Counted from the stretch's first letter, positions 1 through 8,043 are shown. The stretch: 27,883 nucleotides of DNA from Actinomycetes bacterium (GCA_023389045.1 JAEWEZ010000008.1:1-27883), one strand, 5' to 3'. Notes: generated from the letters alone by a model not told the origin. Numbers and translations: made by a program.

Positions 1-2
1 GG

Positions 3-76
3 TGGGTCGTGAGGGGCTCGAACCCCCGACCTTCTGGGTGTAAACCAGACGCTCTGACCAACTGAGCTAACGACCC
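3..76 (-). tRNA. tRNA-Val (UAC)
   Basis: Read on the minus strand, this folds as a complete cloverleaf. The 7-bp acceptor stem is GGGTCGT/ACGACCC, the D arm contains TAGCTCAGTTGG, and the anticodon stem TCTGG/CCAGA encloses loop TTTACAC. The T arm contains GTTCGAGCC. Loop positions 3-5 give anticodon UAC, so the tRNA reads valine codons. The discriminator is A at position 3, and the first two bases of an encoded CCA follow at positions 2-1, so the true 3' end lies at or just outside the window edge. Confidence 0.95.
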
Positions 77-80
77 GGGT

Positions 81-124
81 GGCGGTGCCGTGACCGCCGT
101 GGCCGCGGGCTGATCAGCCCGCGG
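81..124. terminator. Two adjacent hairpins between DUF3052 gene and tRNA-Val
   Basis: Positions 103-124 are a perfect 22-nt palindrome: arms CCGCGGGCT and AGCCCGCGG around GATC. Positions 81-98 form a second hairpin, GGCGGT/ACCGCC with a 6-nt loop. The larger one lies 23 nt downstream of the DUF3052 stop, where a terminator for that gene would be expected. Neither arm is followed by a T-tract in either direction, so intrinsic termination is inferred from stem strength alone. Confidence 0.5.
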
Positions 125-146
125 GAAGCAGTGTGCCTGCCCGGCC

Positions 147-566
147 TCAGTTCTGCCGCGAGGCCAGACGGGTGCCCGTCCAGTCTGCCGCAAGATTCTG
201 AGTGCCCATGACACGCAGGCCGGCGGTGTCCGCCGCTTCCTGCACCTCGCCGGGGAGCACATGCCCGTCACGGCCCGGCTTCGGGGTGAGCAGCCAGATC
301 GGGCCGCCCGGATCCAGGGTGCCAATCGCATCGACGAGGGCGTCGGTGAGGTCACCATCGCCTTCACGCCACCAGATCACAACGGCGTCGGCGATCTCCT
401 GGAAGTCTTCATCCTCCAGATCCGCCTCGATCATGTCCTCCATGGCGTCACGCAGGTCGAGATCGACGTCGTCGTCGTAGCCGAGCTCCTGAACGATCTG
501 CCCGCGAGTAAATCCGAGCACCTCGCTGGGGGTGCTGTGGTGGCGGGCGTCGGCCGAGGGTGACAA
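147..566 (-). CDS. DUF3052 family protein
   Basis: This 139-residue acidic protein matches the DUF3052 family, small proteins of unknown function confined to actinobacteria. I recognise it from the pattern VLGFTRGQIVQELGYDDD near the N-terminus, the WWREGDGDLTDALVDA segment in the middle and the WLLTPKPGRDGHV stretch. The gene lies immediately upstream of and divergent from aceE, the same arrangement as Rv2239c beside aceE in Mycobacterium tuberculosis. The start is TTG at 566: an AAGGAG sequence at 575-580 lies 8 nt upstream and no better ATG/GTG fits. I see no signal peptide or membrane segment, so it is probably cytoplasmic. The molecular role is unknown. Confidence 0.88.
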   Translation of the reverse strand: MSPSADARHHSTPSEVLGFTRGQIVQELGYDDDVDLDLRDAMEDMIEADLEDEDFQEIADAVVIWWREGDGDLTDALVDAIGTLDPGGPIWLLTPKPGRDGHVLPGEVQEAADTAGLRVMGTQNLAADWTGTRLASRQN

Positions 567-934
567 AGGAAGAACTCCTTACAGGATCGAGAACGGGTCG
601 GCGCAGAAACTGCACGCAGGGGCATCGTGCAGGCATGGGCGCGAGGCGTCCAGGGCGCGATGCGCGTCTGAGTCTATGACACCTGCCCGCCTGCCTGCTC
701 CCCCGGGCATGTCGCGCCCGGCACCACACACACTCGCAAACGACATCCCGGACACTTCCCACGCCCTGCTGGGTGTTCGTGTTCTCACGTCTGTTTGTCC
801 CGCTCATCCATCTTCCCAGCGGGTCCGACGGCGGTAGGCTGGCGCCAATGTGAGGCCGCTGTCGCGCGCGGGGAAACCCGCCGACGCACCGAAGCGGCCC
901 CATCTCCATCGGCTCCCGAAGGAAGAAGGACAGC
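567..934. other. Divergent intergenic region, DUF3052 gene / aceE
   Basis: This 368-nt gap separates two divergent genes and must hold both promoters. On the plus strand a TAGGCT hexamer (835-840) is a possible -10 for aceE, about 95 nt from its start, but no good -35 sits 16-18 nt upstream. On the minus strand TAGACT (671-676) is a possible -10 for the DUF3052 gene, again with a weak -35. A 6-bp inverted repeat (CCCGCT 799-804 and AGCGGG 818-823) lies just before the aceE candidate -10. I see no convincing small gene here. Confidence 0.4.
575..580 (-). promoter_or_regulatory. Ribosome binding site fixing a TTG start
   Basis: AAGGAG on the minus strand lies 8 nt ahead of the TTG at 566. It decides the start of the DUF3052 gene in favour of the rare TTG codon. 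Confidence 0.7.
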
Positions 935-3679
935 GTGACCGCGAACGAAACCCCGCGCCCCATCGGACTGAACCTGCCCAGCCATGCGGCGGACCCCGAC
1001 CCGGAAGAGACGCGGGAGTGGTTGGACTCCTTTGAAGCCCTGGTGGAGAACCGCGGCGAGGAGCGCGCCGCGGAGATCGTCCAGGGCATCCTGCAGGAGG
1101 CCCGCCACCGCAGCATGCCGCTGCCGGAGTCGCTGACCACCGACTACATCAACACCATTTCCCTCGAAGAGCAGGGCGAATACCCCGGCAACGTCGAGTA
1201 CGAGAAGGAAATGCGCAATGCCGTGCGCTGGAACGCCGCCATGGTCGTGCACCGTGCGCAGCGCCCCGGGGTGAGCGTTGGCGGTCACCTCTCCAGCTAC
1301 GCCTCGATCGCGAACATGTACGAGGTGGGCTTCAACCACTTCTTCCGCGGCCGCAACCACCCCGGTGGCGGTGACCACGTCTTCTTCCAGGGCCACGCCT
1401 CCCCCGGCATCTACGCCCGCGCCTTCCTCATGGGCCGCCTCTCCCAGGAGGACCTCGACGGTTTCCGTCAGGAGGTCTCCAACCCCAAGGGCATGCCCTC
1501 CTACCCGCATCCCCGCTCGATGCCGAGCTTCTGGGAGTTCCCGACCGTGTCGATGGGTATCGGCCCGGTCGCCGCGATCGAGCAGGCCTCCTTCGACAAG
1601 TACCTGCTCAACCGTGGCCTGAAGGACACCAGCGAGCAGCACACCTGGGCCTTCCTCGGCGACGGCGAAATGGATGAGGTCGAGTCCCGCGGCGCGCTGC
1701 ACATCGCCGCCAAGGAACACCTGGACAACCTGACCTTCGTCGTCAACTGCAACCTGCAGCGCCTGGACGGCCCCGTGCGCGGTAACGGCAAGATCATCCA
1801 GGAGCTGGAGAGCCAGTTCCGGGGCGCCGGCTGGAACGTCATCAAGGTGATCTGGGGCTCCGGCTGGGATCCGCTGCTGGAGGCCTCCACCGACGGCGCC
1901 CTCATCGACCTGATGAACTCCACCCCCGACGGTGACTTCCAGACCTACCGCGCCGAAAACGGTGGCTTTATCCGCGACAACTTCTTCGGCCGCGACCCGC
2001 GCACCAAGGCGCTGGTCGAGAACATGTCCGATGACGACATCTGGTGGAAGCTGAACCGCGGTGGCCACGACACCCGCAAGCTCTACGCCGCCTTCAAGGC
2101 CGCCACCGAGCACAAGGGCCAGCCCACCGTCGTTCTCGTGCACACCATCAAGGGCTACCGCCTCGGTAAGAACTTCGCGGGCCGCAACGCGACCCACCAG
2201 ATGAAGAAGTTCACCCTGGATGACCTCAAGACCCTGCGCGACACCCTGCACATCCCGATCACCGATGAGCAGCTCGAAAGCGGCAGTGTCTACGACGCCC
2301 CCTACTACGTGCCCGACGAGAACTCGCCGGCCATGAAGTACTTCCGTGAGCGTCGCGCCGAGCTGGGCGGCCCCGTGCCCACCCGCTCCACCGAGCACCA
2401 CCCGATCCCGATGCCGGCCGATAAGGCCTTCGAGGTGGTTAAGCGCGGTTCCGGCAAGCAGGAGATCGCCACCACCATGGCGCTCGTGCGTCTGCTCAAG
2501 GACCTCATGCGTGATAAGGAAACCGGGAAGCGCTGGGTGCCGATCATCCCCGATGAGGCCCGCACCTTCGGTATGGACTCCCTGTTCCCGACCGCGAAGA
2601 TCTACAACCCCGACGGGCAGAACTACATCTCCGTGGACCGCGACCTGCTGCTGGCCTACAAGGAGTCGGCCGCTGGGCAGATCAAGCACATGGGTATCAA
2701 CGAGATCAGCTCGACCGCGGCCTTCACCGCAGCCGGCACCTCGTACGCCACCCACGACTACCCGATGATCCCGTTCTACATCTTCTACTCGATGTTCGGG
2801 TTCCAGCGCACCGGCGACTTCTTCTGGGCCGCTGGTGACCAGATGGCCAAGGGCTTTGTGATCGGTGCAACCGCCGGTAAGACCACCCTGGCCGGTGAGG
2901 GCCTGCAGCATATGGACGGGCACTCCCCGATCCTGGCCTACACCAACCCCGGCACCGTGATCTACGACCCGGCCTACGGCTACGAGATCGGGCACATCAT
3001 CCGTGACGGCCTCAAGCGCATGTACGGCGAGGACGACCGCCTGCAGGAAGTCTTCTACTACATCACCGTGTACAACGAGCCGATCGTGCAGCCGGCCGAG
3101 CCGGAGGGCCTGGACGTTGACGGTGTCATCAAGGGCATGTACCTGCTCGAGCCCGCCCCCGAGGGCGAGGGCCCCGAGGTGCAGCTGCTGGCCTCCGGTG
3201 TGGGTGTGCCGTGGGCACGCCACGCCCGTGAACTGCTGCTGAACGACTTCGGTGTGCGTGCCAGCGTCTGGTCCGTGACCTCGTGGACGGAGATGCGCAA
3301 GGAAGCCCTCGAGGTGGAGAAGCACAACCTGCTCAACCCCGAGGATCAGCGCACCCCGTGGATCACCGAGCGTCTGCAGGGCGTGGAGGGTCCCTTCATC
3401 GCCACCAGCGACTTCGACTTCCTGGTTGCCGACCTGATCCGCCAGTGGGTGCCCGGCTCCTACGGCGTTCTCGGGGCCGACGGGTGGGGCTTCTCCGACA
3501 CCCGCCCCGCGGCTCGTCGCCACCTGAAGATCGACGCGCACTCGATGGCTGTCAAGGCACTGCAGATGCTGGCCGCCGAGGGCAAGATCGACGGCGCCAA
3601 GGTCCGTGAGGCCATCGACAAGTACGACCTCACCAATGTGAACGCCGGCCAGTCGGGCTCCTTCGGAGGGGAGTCCTGA
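935..3679 (+). CDS. aceE: Pyruvate dehydrogenase E1 component, homodimeric type
   Basis: AceE is the thiamine-diphosphate-dependent E1 subunit of the pyruvate dehydrogenase complex. It decarboxylates pyruvate and hands the acetyl group to the lipoyl domain of E2. At 914 residues it fits the single-chain homodimeric E1 family (E. coli AceE is about 887) and not the split alpha/beta type. The TPP-binding motif begins GDGEMDE at residues 243-249 and ends NCN at 271-273, the usual spacing. The segment HLSSYASIANMYEVGFNHFF and the C-terminal transketolase-like part (GLQHMDGHS, YDPAYGYE) are also typical. The start is GTG at 935, behind AAGGA at 926-930. E2 and E3 genes are not in the window. The product supplies acetyl-CoA for the fab genes downstream, a conserved actinobacterial neighbourhood. 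Confidence 0.97.
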   Translation: MTANETPRPIGLNLPSHAADPDPEETREWLDSFEALVENRGEERAAEIVQGILQEARHRSMPLPESLTTDYINTISLEEQGEYPGNVEYEKEMRNAVRWNAAMVVHRAQRPGVSVGGHLSSYASIANMYEVGFNHFFRGRNHPGGGDHVFFQGHASPGIYARAFLMGRLSQEDLDGFRQEVSNPKGMPSYPHPRSMPSFWEFPTVSMGIGPVAAIEQASFDKYLLNRGLKDTSEQHTWAFLGDGEMDEVESRGALHIAAKEHLDNLTFVVNCNLQRLDGPVRGNGKIIQELESQFRGAGWNVIKVIWGSGWDPLLEASTDGALIDLMNSTPDGDFQTYRAENGGFIRDNFFGRDPRTKALVENMSDDDIWWKLNRGGHDTRKLYAAFKAATEHKGQPTVVLVHTIKGYRLGKNFAGRNATHQMKKFTLDDLKTLRDTLHIPITDEQLESGSVYDAPYYVPDENSPAMKYFRERRAELGGPVPTRSTEHHPIPMPADKAFEVVKRGSGKQEIATTMALVRLLKDLMRDKETGKRWVPIIPDEARTFGMDSLFPTAKIYNPDGQNYISVDRDLLLAYKESAAGQIKHMGINEISSTAAFTAAGTSYATHDYPMIPFYIFYSMFGFQRTGDFFWAAGDQMAKGFVIGATAGKTTLAGEGLQHMDGHSPILAYTNPGTVIYDPAYGYEIGHIIRDGLKRMYGEDDRLQEVFYYITVYNEPIVQPAEPEGLDVDGVIKGMYLLEPAPEGEGPEVQLLASGVGVPWARHARELLLNDFGVRASVWSVTSWTEMRKEALEVEKHNLLNPEDQRTPWITERLQGVEGPFIATSDFDFLVADLIRQWVPGSYGVLGADGWGFSDTRPAARRHLKIDAHSMAVKALQMLAAEGKIDGAKVREAIDKYDLTNVNAGQSGSFGGES

Positions 3680-3700
3680 CCGGCGAGAACTCCACGGTTC

Positions 3701-3748
3701 AGCGGTCCACCGGAACGATCCTGCACGGGATCGTGACGGTGGACCGCT
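3701..3748 (+). promoter_or_regulatory. Long hairpin after aceE, overlapping the next gene's start
   Basis: A perfect 12-bp inverted repeat (AGCGGTCCACCG at 3701-3712, CGGTGGACCGCT at 3737-3748) encloses a second perfect 7-bp repeat (ACGATCC 3715-3721, GGATCGT 3728-3734) with a 6-nt loop. The 2x2 junction is a tandem GA/AG mismatch, which is stabilising in RNA. The structure begins 22 nt after the aceE stop and has no T-tract. It contains the proposed GTG start of the GntR gene at 3733. It could terminate or stabilise the aceE message, hide the regulator's start, or serve as an operator. Confidence 0.6.
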
Positions 3749-4095
3749 CCCACGTGGAGCCCCCGGTTGTTCAAATCCAGCGGTGCATCGCCCGCGCCGT
3801 GCTCAACGGCACCCTCACCCCCGGCACCCGTCTGCCCACGGTGCGGGTACTGGCCGCAGAAACCGCGGTGGCCATGAGCACCATCTCCAAGGCCCTCGGT
3901 CGGCTCGAAAAAGACGGTCTGGTCATTACCCGCGGACGGGCCGGAACCGTGATCGCCCCGCAGGACACTGCGCCGATGCGCCTGGAACGGGCCGCACGGG
4001 ACTATGCTGACGAAGCAGCCCACCTGGGTTTGGATCACGATGGCGCCATGCGCATCGTCTCGGCGGCGCTTGCCGATCGTCTGCAGCGACGCTGA
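3733..4095 (+). CDS. Small GntR-family transcriptional regulator (YtrA-like size)
   Basis: This 120-residue protein consists almost entirely of a GntR-type winged helix-turn-helix. The core runs from about residue 12 (VQIQRCIARAVLNG) through TPGTRLPTVRVLA and STISKALGRLEKDGLV to GRAGTVIAP near residue 77. Only a short helical tail follows, so no ligand-binding domain of the FadR or HutC kind is present; the size resembles the YtrA subfamily. The gene sits between aceE and fabD, where many actinobacteria carry the FasR activator of the fab operon. A role in controlling fab or aceE expression is my inference from position only. The start is uncertain: GTG 3733 lacks a clear ribosome site and lies in a hairpin, and in-frame GTGs at 3739 and 3754 are alternatives. 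Confidence 0.85.
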   Translation: MTVDRSHVEPPVVQIQRCIARAVLNGTLTPGTRLPTVRVLAAETAVAMSTISKALGRLEKDGLVITRGRAGTVIAPQDTAPMRLERAARDYADEAAHLGLDHDGAMRIVSAALADRLQRR

Positions 4096-4211
4096 CCTCG
4101 CCCCGCCCCGTCGGCCCCGACACAACCCAACGGAACCGGCTGTCACCACTGTCCACCCGTCCACTGCACGCTCATCTGCACAACGCATCACGATCCCGGA
4201 GGTTCACTCCC

Positions 4212-5171
4212 GTGCTCGCCATCGTCTGCCCCGGCCAGGGCGCCCAGAAGCCCGGCTTCCTCTCCCCCTGGCTGGAGCTTCCCGGTGTGGAATCCTCATT
4301 CGCCGAGCTCTCGGAGGCGGTGGGGATCGACCTGATCGCCCACGGCACCGTCTCGGATGCCGCCACGATCCGCGATACCGCGGTGGCGCAGCCGCTGCTG
4401 GTTGCCGCCGGGATCGTGGCCGCAAATTGTCTGGCTGGCGGTGACGGTTTCGCTGCCGGAGCGCAGGCCGACATCATCGCCGGGCACAGCGTGGGTGAAG
4501 TGACCGCTGCGGCCCTCGCCGGTGTGCTCACCGAGCAGGATGCGATGGAACTGGTGCGGGTGCGTTCGCAGGCTATGGCTCGCGCTGCCGCTGCGGAAGA
4601 GACCGGTATGGCGGCCGTGGTCGGTGGCGTGCGCGAGGAGGTGCTGGCCGCGATCACCGAGCATGGCCTGCACCCCGCGAATATCAACTCCTCCGCGCAG
4701 GTGGTTGCCGCCGGCGCCCTCCCCGGTATCGCTGAGCTTGCCGCGAATGCGCCGGCCCGTGCCCGCGTGATCCCGCTCGAAGTGGCCGGCGCCTTCCACA
4801 CCCCGTACATGGCTTCCGCCATTGAGGAACTGCGGGCGGCTGCTGCGGCCATCACCCCGCAGGATCCGATGCAGGAGGTTGCGCTGCTCTCCAATGCCGG
4901 TGGTGAGCGCGTGACCGAGGGGCGTCGCTTCCTCGATCTGATCGTTTCGCAGGTCTCCTCCCCCGTGAACTGGGAGGCCTGCATGGCTGCCATGAAGGAC
5001 CTGGGGATCACGGGCATGCTCGAGGTCAATCCGGGCGGCACCCTCACGGGCCTTGCCAAGCGTGAACTGAAGGGCATCGCCCTGCAGACCCTGAACACTC
5101 CCGAGGACCTGGAAGCCGCCAACGCTTTCGTTCTCGAGCACCACACCCGTTCTTTCGGAGAGGACGCCTGA
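4212..5171 (+). CDS. fabD: Malonyl-CoA:ACP transacylase
   Basis: FabD transfers malonyl groups from CoA to the acyl carrier protein, making the extender unit of type II fatty-acid synthesis. The 319-residue protein shows the GQGAQ motif at residues 8-12, the nucleophile elbow GHSVGE at 91-96 with catalytic Ser93, and the partner histidine His196 in the FHTPYM segment. The length is normal for the family (about 310). The GTG start at 4212 follows GGAGG (4198-4202) by 9 nt. The gene lies 116 nt after the GntR regulator and is followed directly by fabH, so it heads the fab cluster and is probably co-transcribed with fabH. Confidence 0.97.
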   Translation: MLAIVCPGQGAQKPGFLSPWLELPGVESSFAELSEAVGIDLIAHGTVSDAATIRDTAVAQPLLVAAGIVAANCLAGGDGFAAGAQADIIAGHSVGEVTAAALAGVLTEQDAMELVRVRSQAMARAAAAEETGMAAVVGGVREEVLAAITEHGLHPANINSSAQVVAAGALPGIAELAANAPARARVIPLEVAGAFHTPYMASAIEELRAAAAAITPQDPMQEVALLSNAGGERVTEGRRFLDLIVSQVSSPVNWEACMAAMKDLGITGMLEVNPGGTLTGLAKRELKGIALQTLNTPEDLEAANAFVLEHHTRSFGEDA

Positions 5172-5172
5172 G

Positions 5173-6174
5173 ATGACCATCTCCCTGCGTGCACCGCAGC
5201 CCGTCGCGGGCTCGAAGATCCTGGCCTACGGCGCTGCCCGGGGCGATGTGGATGTTCCCAATGACGATCTGGTGGGCCCGATCGACTCCTCCGATGAGTG
5301 GATTCGCCAGCGCACCGGCATCATCACCCGCACCCGCGCCAGCAAGGATCTGGGCGTGCGGGACCTCGCGCTGACCGCGGGCCGCGAAGCGGTGGAGAAG
5401 TCCGGGATTGAGCTGGAGACCCTCGACGCGATCATCGTCTCCACCATCAGCTTCCCGTACCCGACCCCGTCGCTCGCCTCCTGGCTGGCCGGGCAGCTCG
5501 GTCGCCCCGATGTGATCGCCTACGACATTTCCGCTGCCTGCGCCGGTTTCTGCTACGGCATCGGGCAGGCCGATGCGCTGATCCGCTCCGGTAGCGCCCG
5601 CAATGTGCTCGTGATCGGTGCCGAGAAGCTCTCCGACTTTGTGAGCCCGACGGACCGCTCGATCTCCTTCCTCCTCGGCGACGGGGCAGGTGCCGCCGTG
5701 GTGGGCGCAAGCGATGTGCCGCTGATCGGCCCGACCGTCTGGGGCAGCGACGGTGACCACTGGAACACCATCCGCATGACCGGCACGCTGACCGAGTTCC
5801 GTGACGGGGAATGCGAATGGCCCACCCTCGAGCAGGATGGCCGCACCGTGTTCCGCTGGGCCGTGTGGCACACCGCCCAGAAGATCCGCGACATGCTGGA
5901 GCAGAGCGGCCTCACCGTCGATGACATCGACGTGTTCGTTCCCCACCAGGCGAATATGCGGATCATCGACGAGCTGGCCAAGCAGCTGAAACTGCCGGAG
6001 GGTGTGGTCATTGGCCGCGATATCGCCGAGACCGGTAACACCTCGGCGGCCTCGATTCCGCTGGCCACTCACCGTCTGATCGAAGAAGGCGCCGCGAAGA
6101 GCGGTGACGTTCTGGTGCAGTTCGGTTTCGGTGCCGGCCTGGTCTATGCCGGGCAGGTGCTGGTTCTTCCCTGA
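5173..6174 (+). CDS. fabH: Beta-ketoacyl-ACP synthase III
   Basis: KAS III condenses an acyl-CoA primer with malonyl-ACP to begin fatty-acid chain growth; in actinobacteria branched primers are common. The 333-residue thiolase-fold protein has the full catalytic triad: Cys123 in SAACAGFCYG, His258 in VPHQANMRI and Asn289 in ETGNTSAAS. The gene begins one base after the fabD stop, with AGAGGA inside the end of fabD acting as ribosome site, so the two are translated together. The substrate (straight or branched primer) cannot be read from the sequence. Confidence 0.97.
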   Translation: MTISLRAPQPVAGSKILAYGAARGDVDVPNDDLVGPIDSSDEWIRQRTGIITRTRASKDLGVRDLALTAGREAVEKSGIELETLDAIIVSTISFPYPTPSLASWLAGQLGRPDVIAYDISAACAGFCYGIGQADALIRSGSARNVLVIGAEKLSDFVSPTDRSISFLLGDGAGAAVVGASDVPLIGPTVWGSDGDHWNTIRMTGTLTEFRDGECEWPTLEQDGRTVFRWAVWHTAQKIRDMLEQSGLTVDDIDVFVPHQANMRIIDELAKQLKLPEGVVIGRDIAETGNTSAASIPLATHRLIEEGAAKSGDVLVQFGFGAGLVYAGQVLVLP

Positions 6175-6281
6175 TTTTTGGGCGGCACCGTGCAGCTGCT
6201 CGACCCGCCATCGAGACGGTTGGGCAGCGGCGGTGAGTGCCCTGGGCAGACGCGGAGTGTGACGCTTCGCGGAGCCTTCCC

Positions 6282-6307
6282 GATTACCCGCCCGTAACCG
6301 GGTAATC
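6282..6307 (+). promoter_or_regulatory. Inverted repeat overlapping a possible -10 in front of acpP
   Basis: A perfect 9-bp inverted repeat, GATTACCCG (6282-6290) and CGGGTAATC (6299-6307) with an 8-nt spacer, lies in the 172-nt gap between fabH and acpP. The right arm runs into TAATCT (6303-6308), a good actinobacterial -10 about 39 nt before the acpP start. It can be read as an operator on an internal promoter that boosts acpP. It could also be a weak attenuator, because TTT follows the stem. I recognise no good -35. Confidence 0.5.
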
Positions 6308-6334
6308 TTTCCACTGCCAGTGACCCCACACCTT

Positions 6335-6339
6335 AGGAG
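6335..6339 (+). promoter_or_regulatory. Ribosome binding site deciding the acpP start
   Basis: AGGAG lies 7 nt before the ATG at 6347. It rules out the in-frame upstream GTG at 6320, which would add nine residues not found in acyl carrier proteins. Confidence 0.85.
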
Positions 6340-6346
6340 ACAACTC

Positions 6347-6595
6347 ATGGCACACACCGAGAACGAGATCCTCGAGGGCCTCGCCGAGATCGTCAACGAG
6401 GAGACCGGTGTCGCCACCGAGGACGTCCAGATGGAAAAGTCCTTCACCGACGACCTCGACATCGACTCCATCTCTATGATGACCATCGTGGTCAACGCGG
6501 AGGAGAAGTTCGGCGTTCGCATCCCCGATGAGGAGATCAAGAACCTCGCCACCGTGGGCGACGCCGTCAAGTACATCGCCGGCGCCCAGGCCTGA
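6347..6595 (+). CDS. acpP: Acyl carrier protein
   Basis: ACP carries growing acyl chains on a phosphopantetheine arm through fatty-acid synthesis. The 82-residue acidic protein has the canonical attachment motif DSIS with the modified serine at residue 41 (FTDDLDIDSIS), followed by the recognition helix MMTIVVNAEEKFGVRIPDEE. The ATG at 6347 is chosen because AGGAG precedes it at the right distance and family members start just here. It sits between fabH and fabF with wider gaps than fabD/fabH. A promoter-like inverted repeat lies upstream and a strong hairpin downstream, so acpP may be transcribed at a higher level than its neighbours, as ACP demand would require (inference). Confidence 0.97.
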   Translation: MAHTENEILEGLAEIVNEETGVATEDVQMEKSFTDDLDIDSISMMTIVVNAEEKFGVRIPDEEIKNLATVGDAVKYIAGAQA

Positions 6596-6606
6596 GGCGT
6601 TCGTCG

Positions 6607-6632
6607 CGCCCGGGACCACTGTGTCCCGGGCG
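6607..6632 (+). terminator. Hairpin downstream of acpP
   Basis: A perfect 10-bp stem, CGCCCGGGAC (6607-6616) and GTCCCGGGCG (6623-6632) with loop CACTGT, begins 11 nt after the acpP stop. No T-run follows. It may partly terminate or protect a short acpP transcript ahead of fabF. Confidence 0.6.
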
Positions 6633-6788
6633 TCGTCGTCACCGGGCCTAAAAACGCATCCTGTTTCTGTGCCCGCTTTCCTGCGCCCCCTCTTTGCGCG
6701 TCGCGTGAACGCGCGCCCGTCCTACGCCTGATCGGCACGCAATGCCTGATAGGCACACGGACCGACCGATCCTGATCCGGAGGCCTGC

Positions 6789-8030
6789 ATGTCCGCTACC
6801 CCCACCCGAGTTGCCATCACCGGTCTCGGCACCGTCAATCCCCTCGGAGGCGATGTCGCTTCGACGTGGAAAGCCGCCCTGGCTGGAACGTCGACCGCCC
6901 GCACCCTGGAGAACGACTGGAAGGAACAGTACGGGCTGAGCGTGGACTTCGCCTGCCAGGTGCCGGTGGATCCCTTCGAGATCCTCGCCCGCCCCGAGGC
7001 GAAGAAACTCGACCCCTGCGGCCAGTACTCCATGATCGCCGCGCGGGAAGCCTGGGCTGATGCGGGCTCCCCCGAGGTCGACCCGACCCGTCTGGGTGTT
7101 GTGGTGGGAACCGGTATCGGTGGCGTGTGGACCATCCTTGACCAGTGGGATCTGGTGCGGGAAAAGGGTGCGCGTCGCGTCAACCCCTTCACCGTGCCGA
7201 TGCTCATGGCCAACTCCTCCAGCGCGCATATCGAACTGGAGCTCGGAGCCAAGGCCGGCGCCCACACCCCCGTGTCAGCCTGCGCCTCCGGCGCCGAGGC
7301 CGTGGCGGTCGGCTTCGACATGATCCGCTCCGGCCGCGCCGATGTGGTGGTCGTGGGCGGCACCGAAGCCTGCGTGCATCCGCTGCCGCTGGCCGGTTTC
7401 GCCAATATCCGGGCGCTCTCCACCCGCGTGGATGATCCCGAGCATGCCTCGCGCCCCTACGACCGTGACCGCGACGGTTTCGTGCTTGGCGAGGGCGCCG
7501 CCATCCTCGTGCTCGAATCCGAGGAGCATGCTGCTGCCCGCGGTGCCCGCGTGTACGCGCATGTGGCCGGCCGCGGTATGGCTTCGGATGCGCACCATAT
7601 TTCCGCTCCCTCCACAGAGGGCCAATCCCGTGCGATCCGTGAGGCTGTCACCGACGCCGGGGTTGCCGCGAAGGATGTTGTGCACGTCAATGCGCACGGC
7701 ACCTCCACCCCGCTCGGGGACATTTCCGAACTGCAGGCGGTCTCGCAGGCGCTCGACGGGGTGACCGATCAGATCGTCGTCACCTCCACCAAGTCGATGA
7801 CCGGGCATCTGCTCGGTGGCGCCGGCGCCCTTGAGTCGGTGTTCGCAGCGCTCACCGCGCATCACCGCATCGTGCCGCCCACGATCAATATTGAGAACCT
7901 CGATCCCGAGGCGCCGCTGCGCATCGCCGCGAATGAGACGGTGCAGCTCCCCGAGGGTGACATCGCCGTGCTCAACAATGCTTTCGGTTTCGGCGGGCAC
8001 GATGTCGCGCTCGTCTTCACCAACGCCTGA
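6789..8030 (+). CDS. fabF: Beta-ketoacyl-ACP synthase II
   Basis: KAS II elongates acyl-ACP with malonyl-ACP. The 413-residue protein has the normal family length and the Cys-His-His triad: Cys165 in VSACASGAEA, His303 in VNAHGTSTPLGD and His340 in STKSMTGHLLGG, with the conserved Lys335. The N-terminus RVAITGLGTVNPLGGD is also typical. The ATG start at 6789 follows CGGAGG (6778-6783). The gene is 193 nt after acpP, with a hairpin between them, and ends the fab cluster; two strong hairpins follow. FabG, FabA/Z and FabI activities are not encoded here and must be elsewhere. Confidence 0.97.
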   Translation: MSATPTRVAITGLGTVNPLGGDVASTWKAALAGTSTARTLENDWKEQYGLSVDFACQVPVDPFEILARPEAKKLDPCGQYSMIAAREAWADAGSPEVDPTRLGVVVGTGIGGVWTILDQWDLVREKGARRVNPFTVPMLMANSSSAHIELELGAKAGAHTPVSACASGAEAVAVGFDMIRSGRADVVVVGGTEACVHPLPLAGFANIRALSTRVDDPEHASRPYDRDRDGFVLGEGAAILVLESEEHAAARGARVYAHVAGRGMASDAHHISAPSTEGQSRAIREAVTDAGVAAKDVVHVNAHGTSTPLGDISELQAVSQALDGVTDQIVVTSTKSMTGHLLGGAGALESVFAALTAHHRIVPPTINIENLDPEAPLRIAANETVQLPEGDIAVLNNAFGFGGHDVALVFTNA

Positions 8031-8043
8031 TCTTCGTCCGGCG

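Noticed and set aside
785..3541. Long minus-strand open frame (918 codons) opposite aceE
   Set aside because: It mirrors the codon positions of aceE, whose motifs are unmistakable. The antisense translation is a His/Val/Gly/Leu-rich stretch with no family features, a usual GC-rich shadow.
3925..3945. TTACCCG...CGGG sequence inside the GntR gene resembling the acpP repeat
   Set aside because: It encodes the conserved Val-Ile-Thr-Arg-Gly wing of the regulator and the second arm is short, so chance similarity is likelier than a second operator.
6320..6346. Upstream GTG start for acpP
   Set aside because: AGGAG at 6335-6339 lies inside this extension and serves ATG 6347; acyl carrier proteins lack such a leader.
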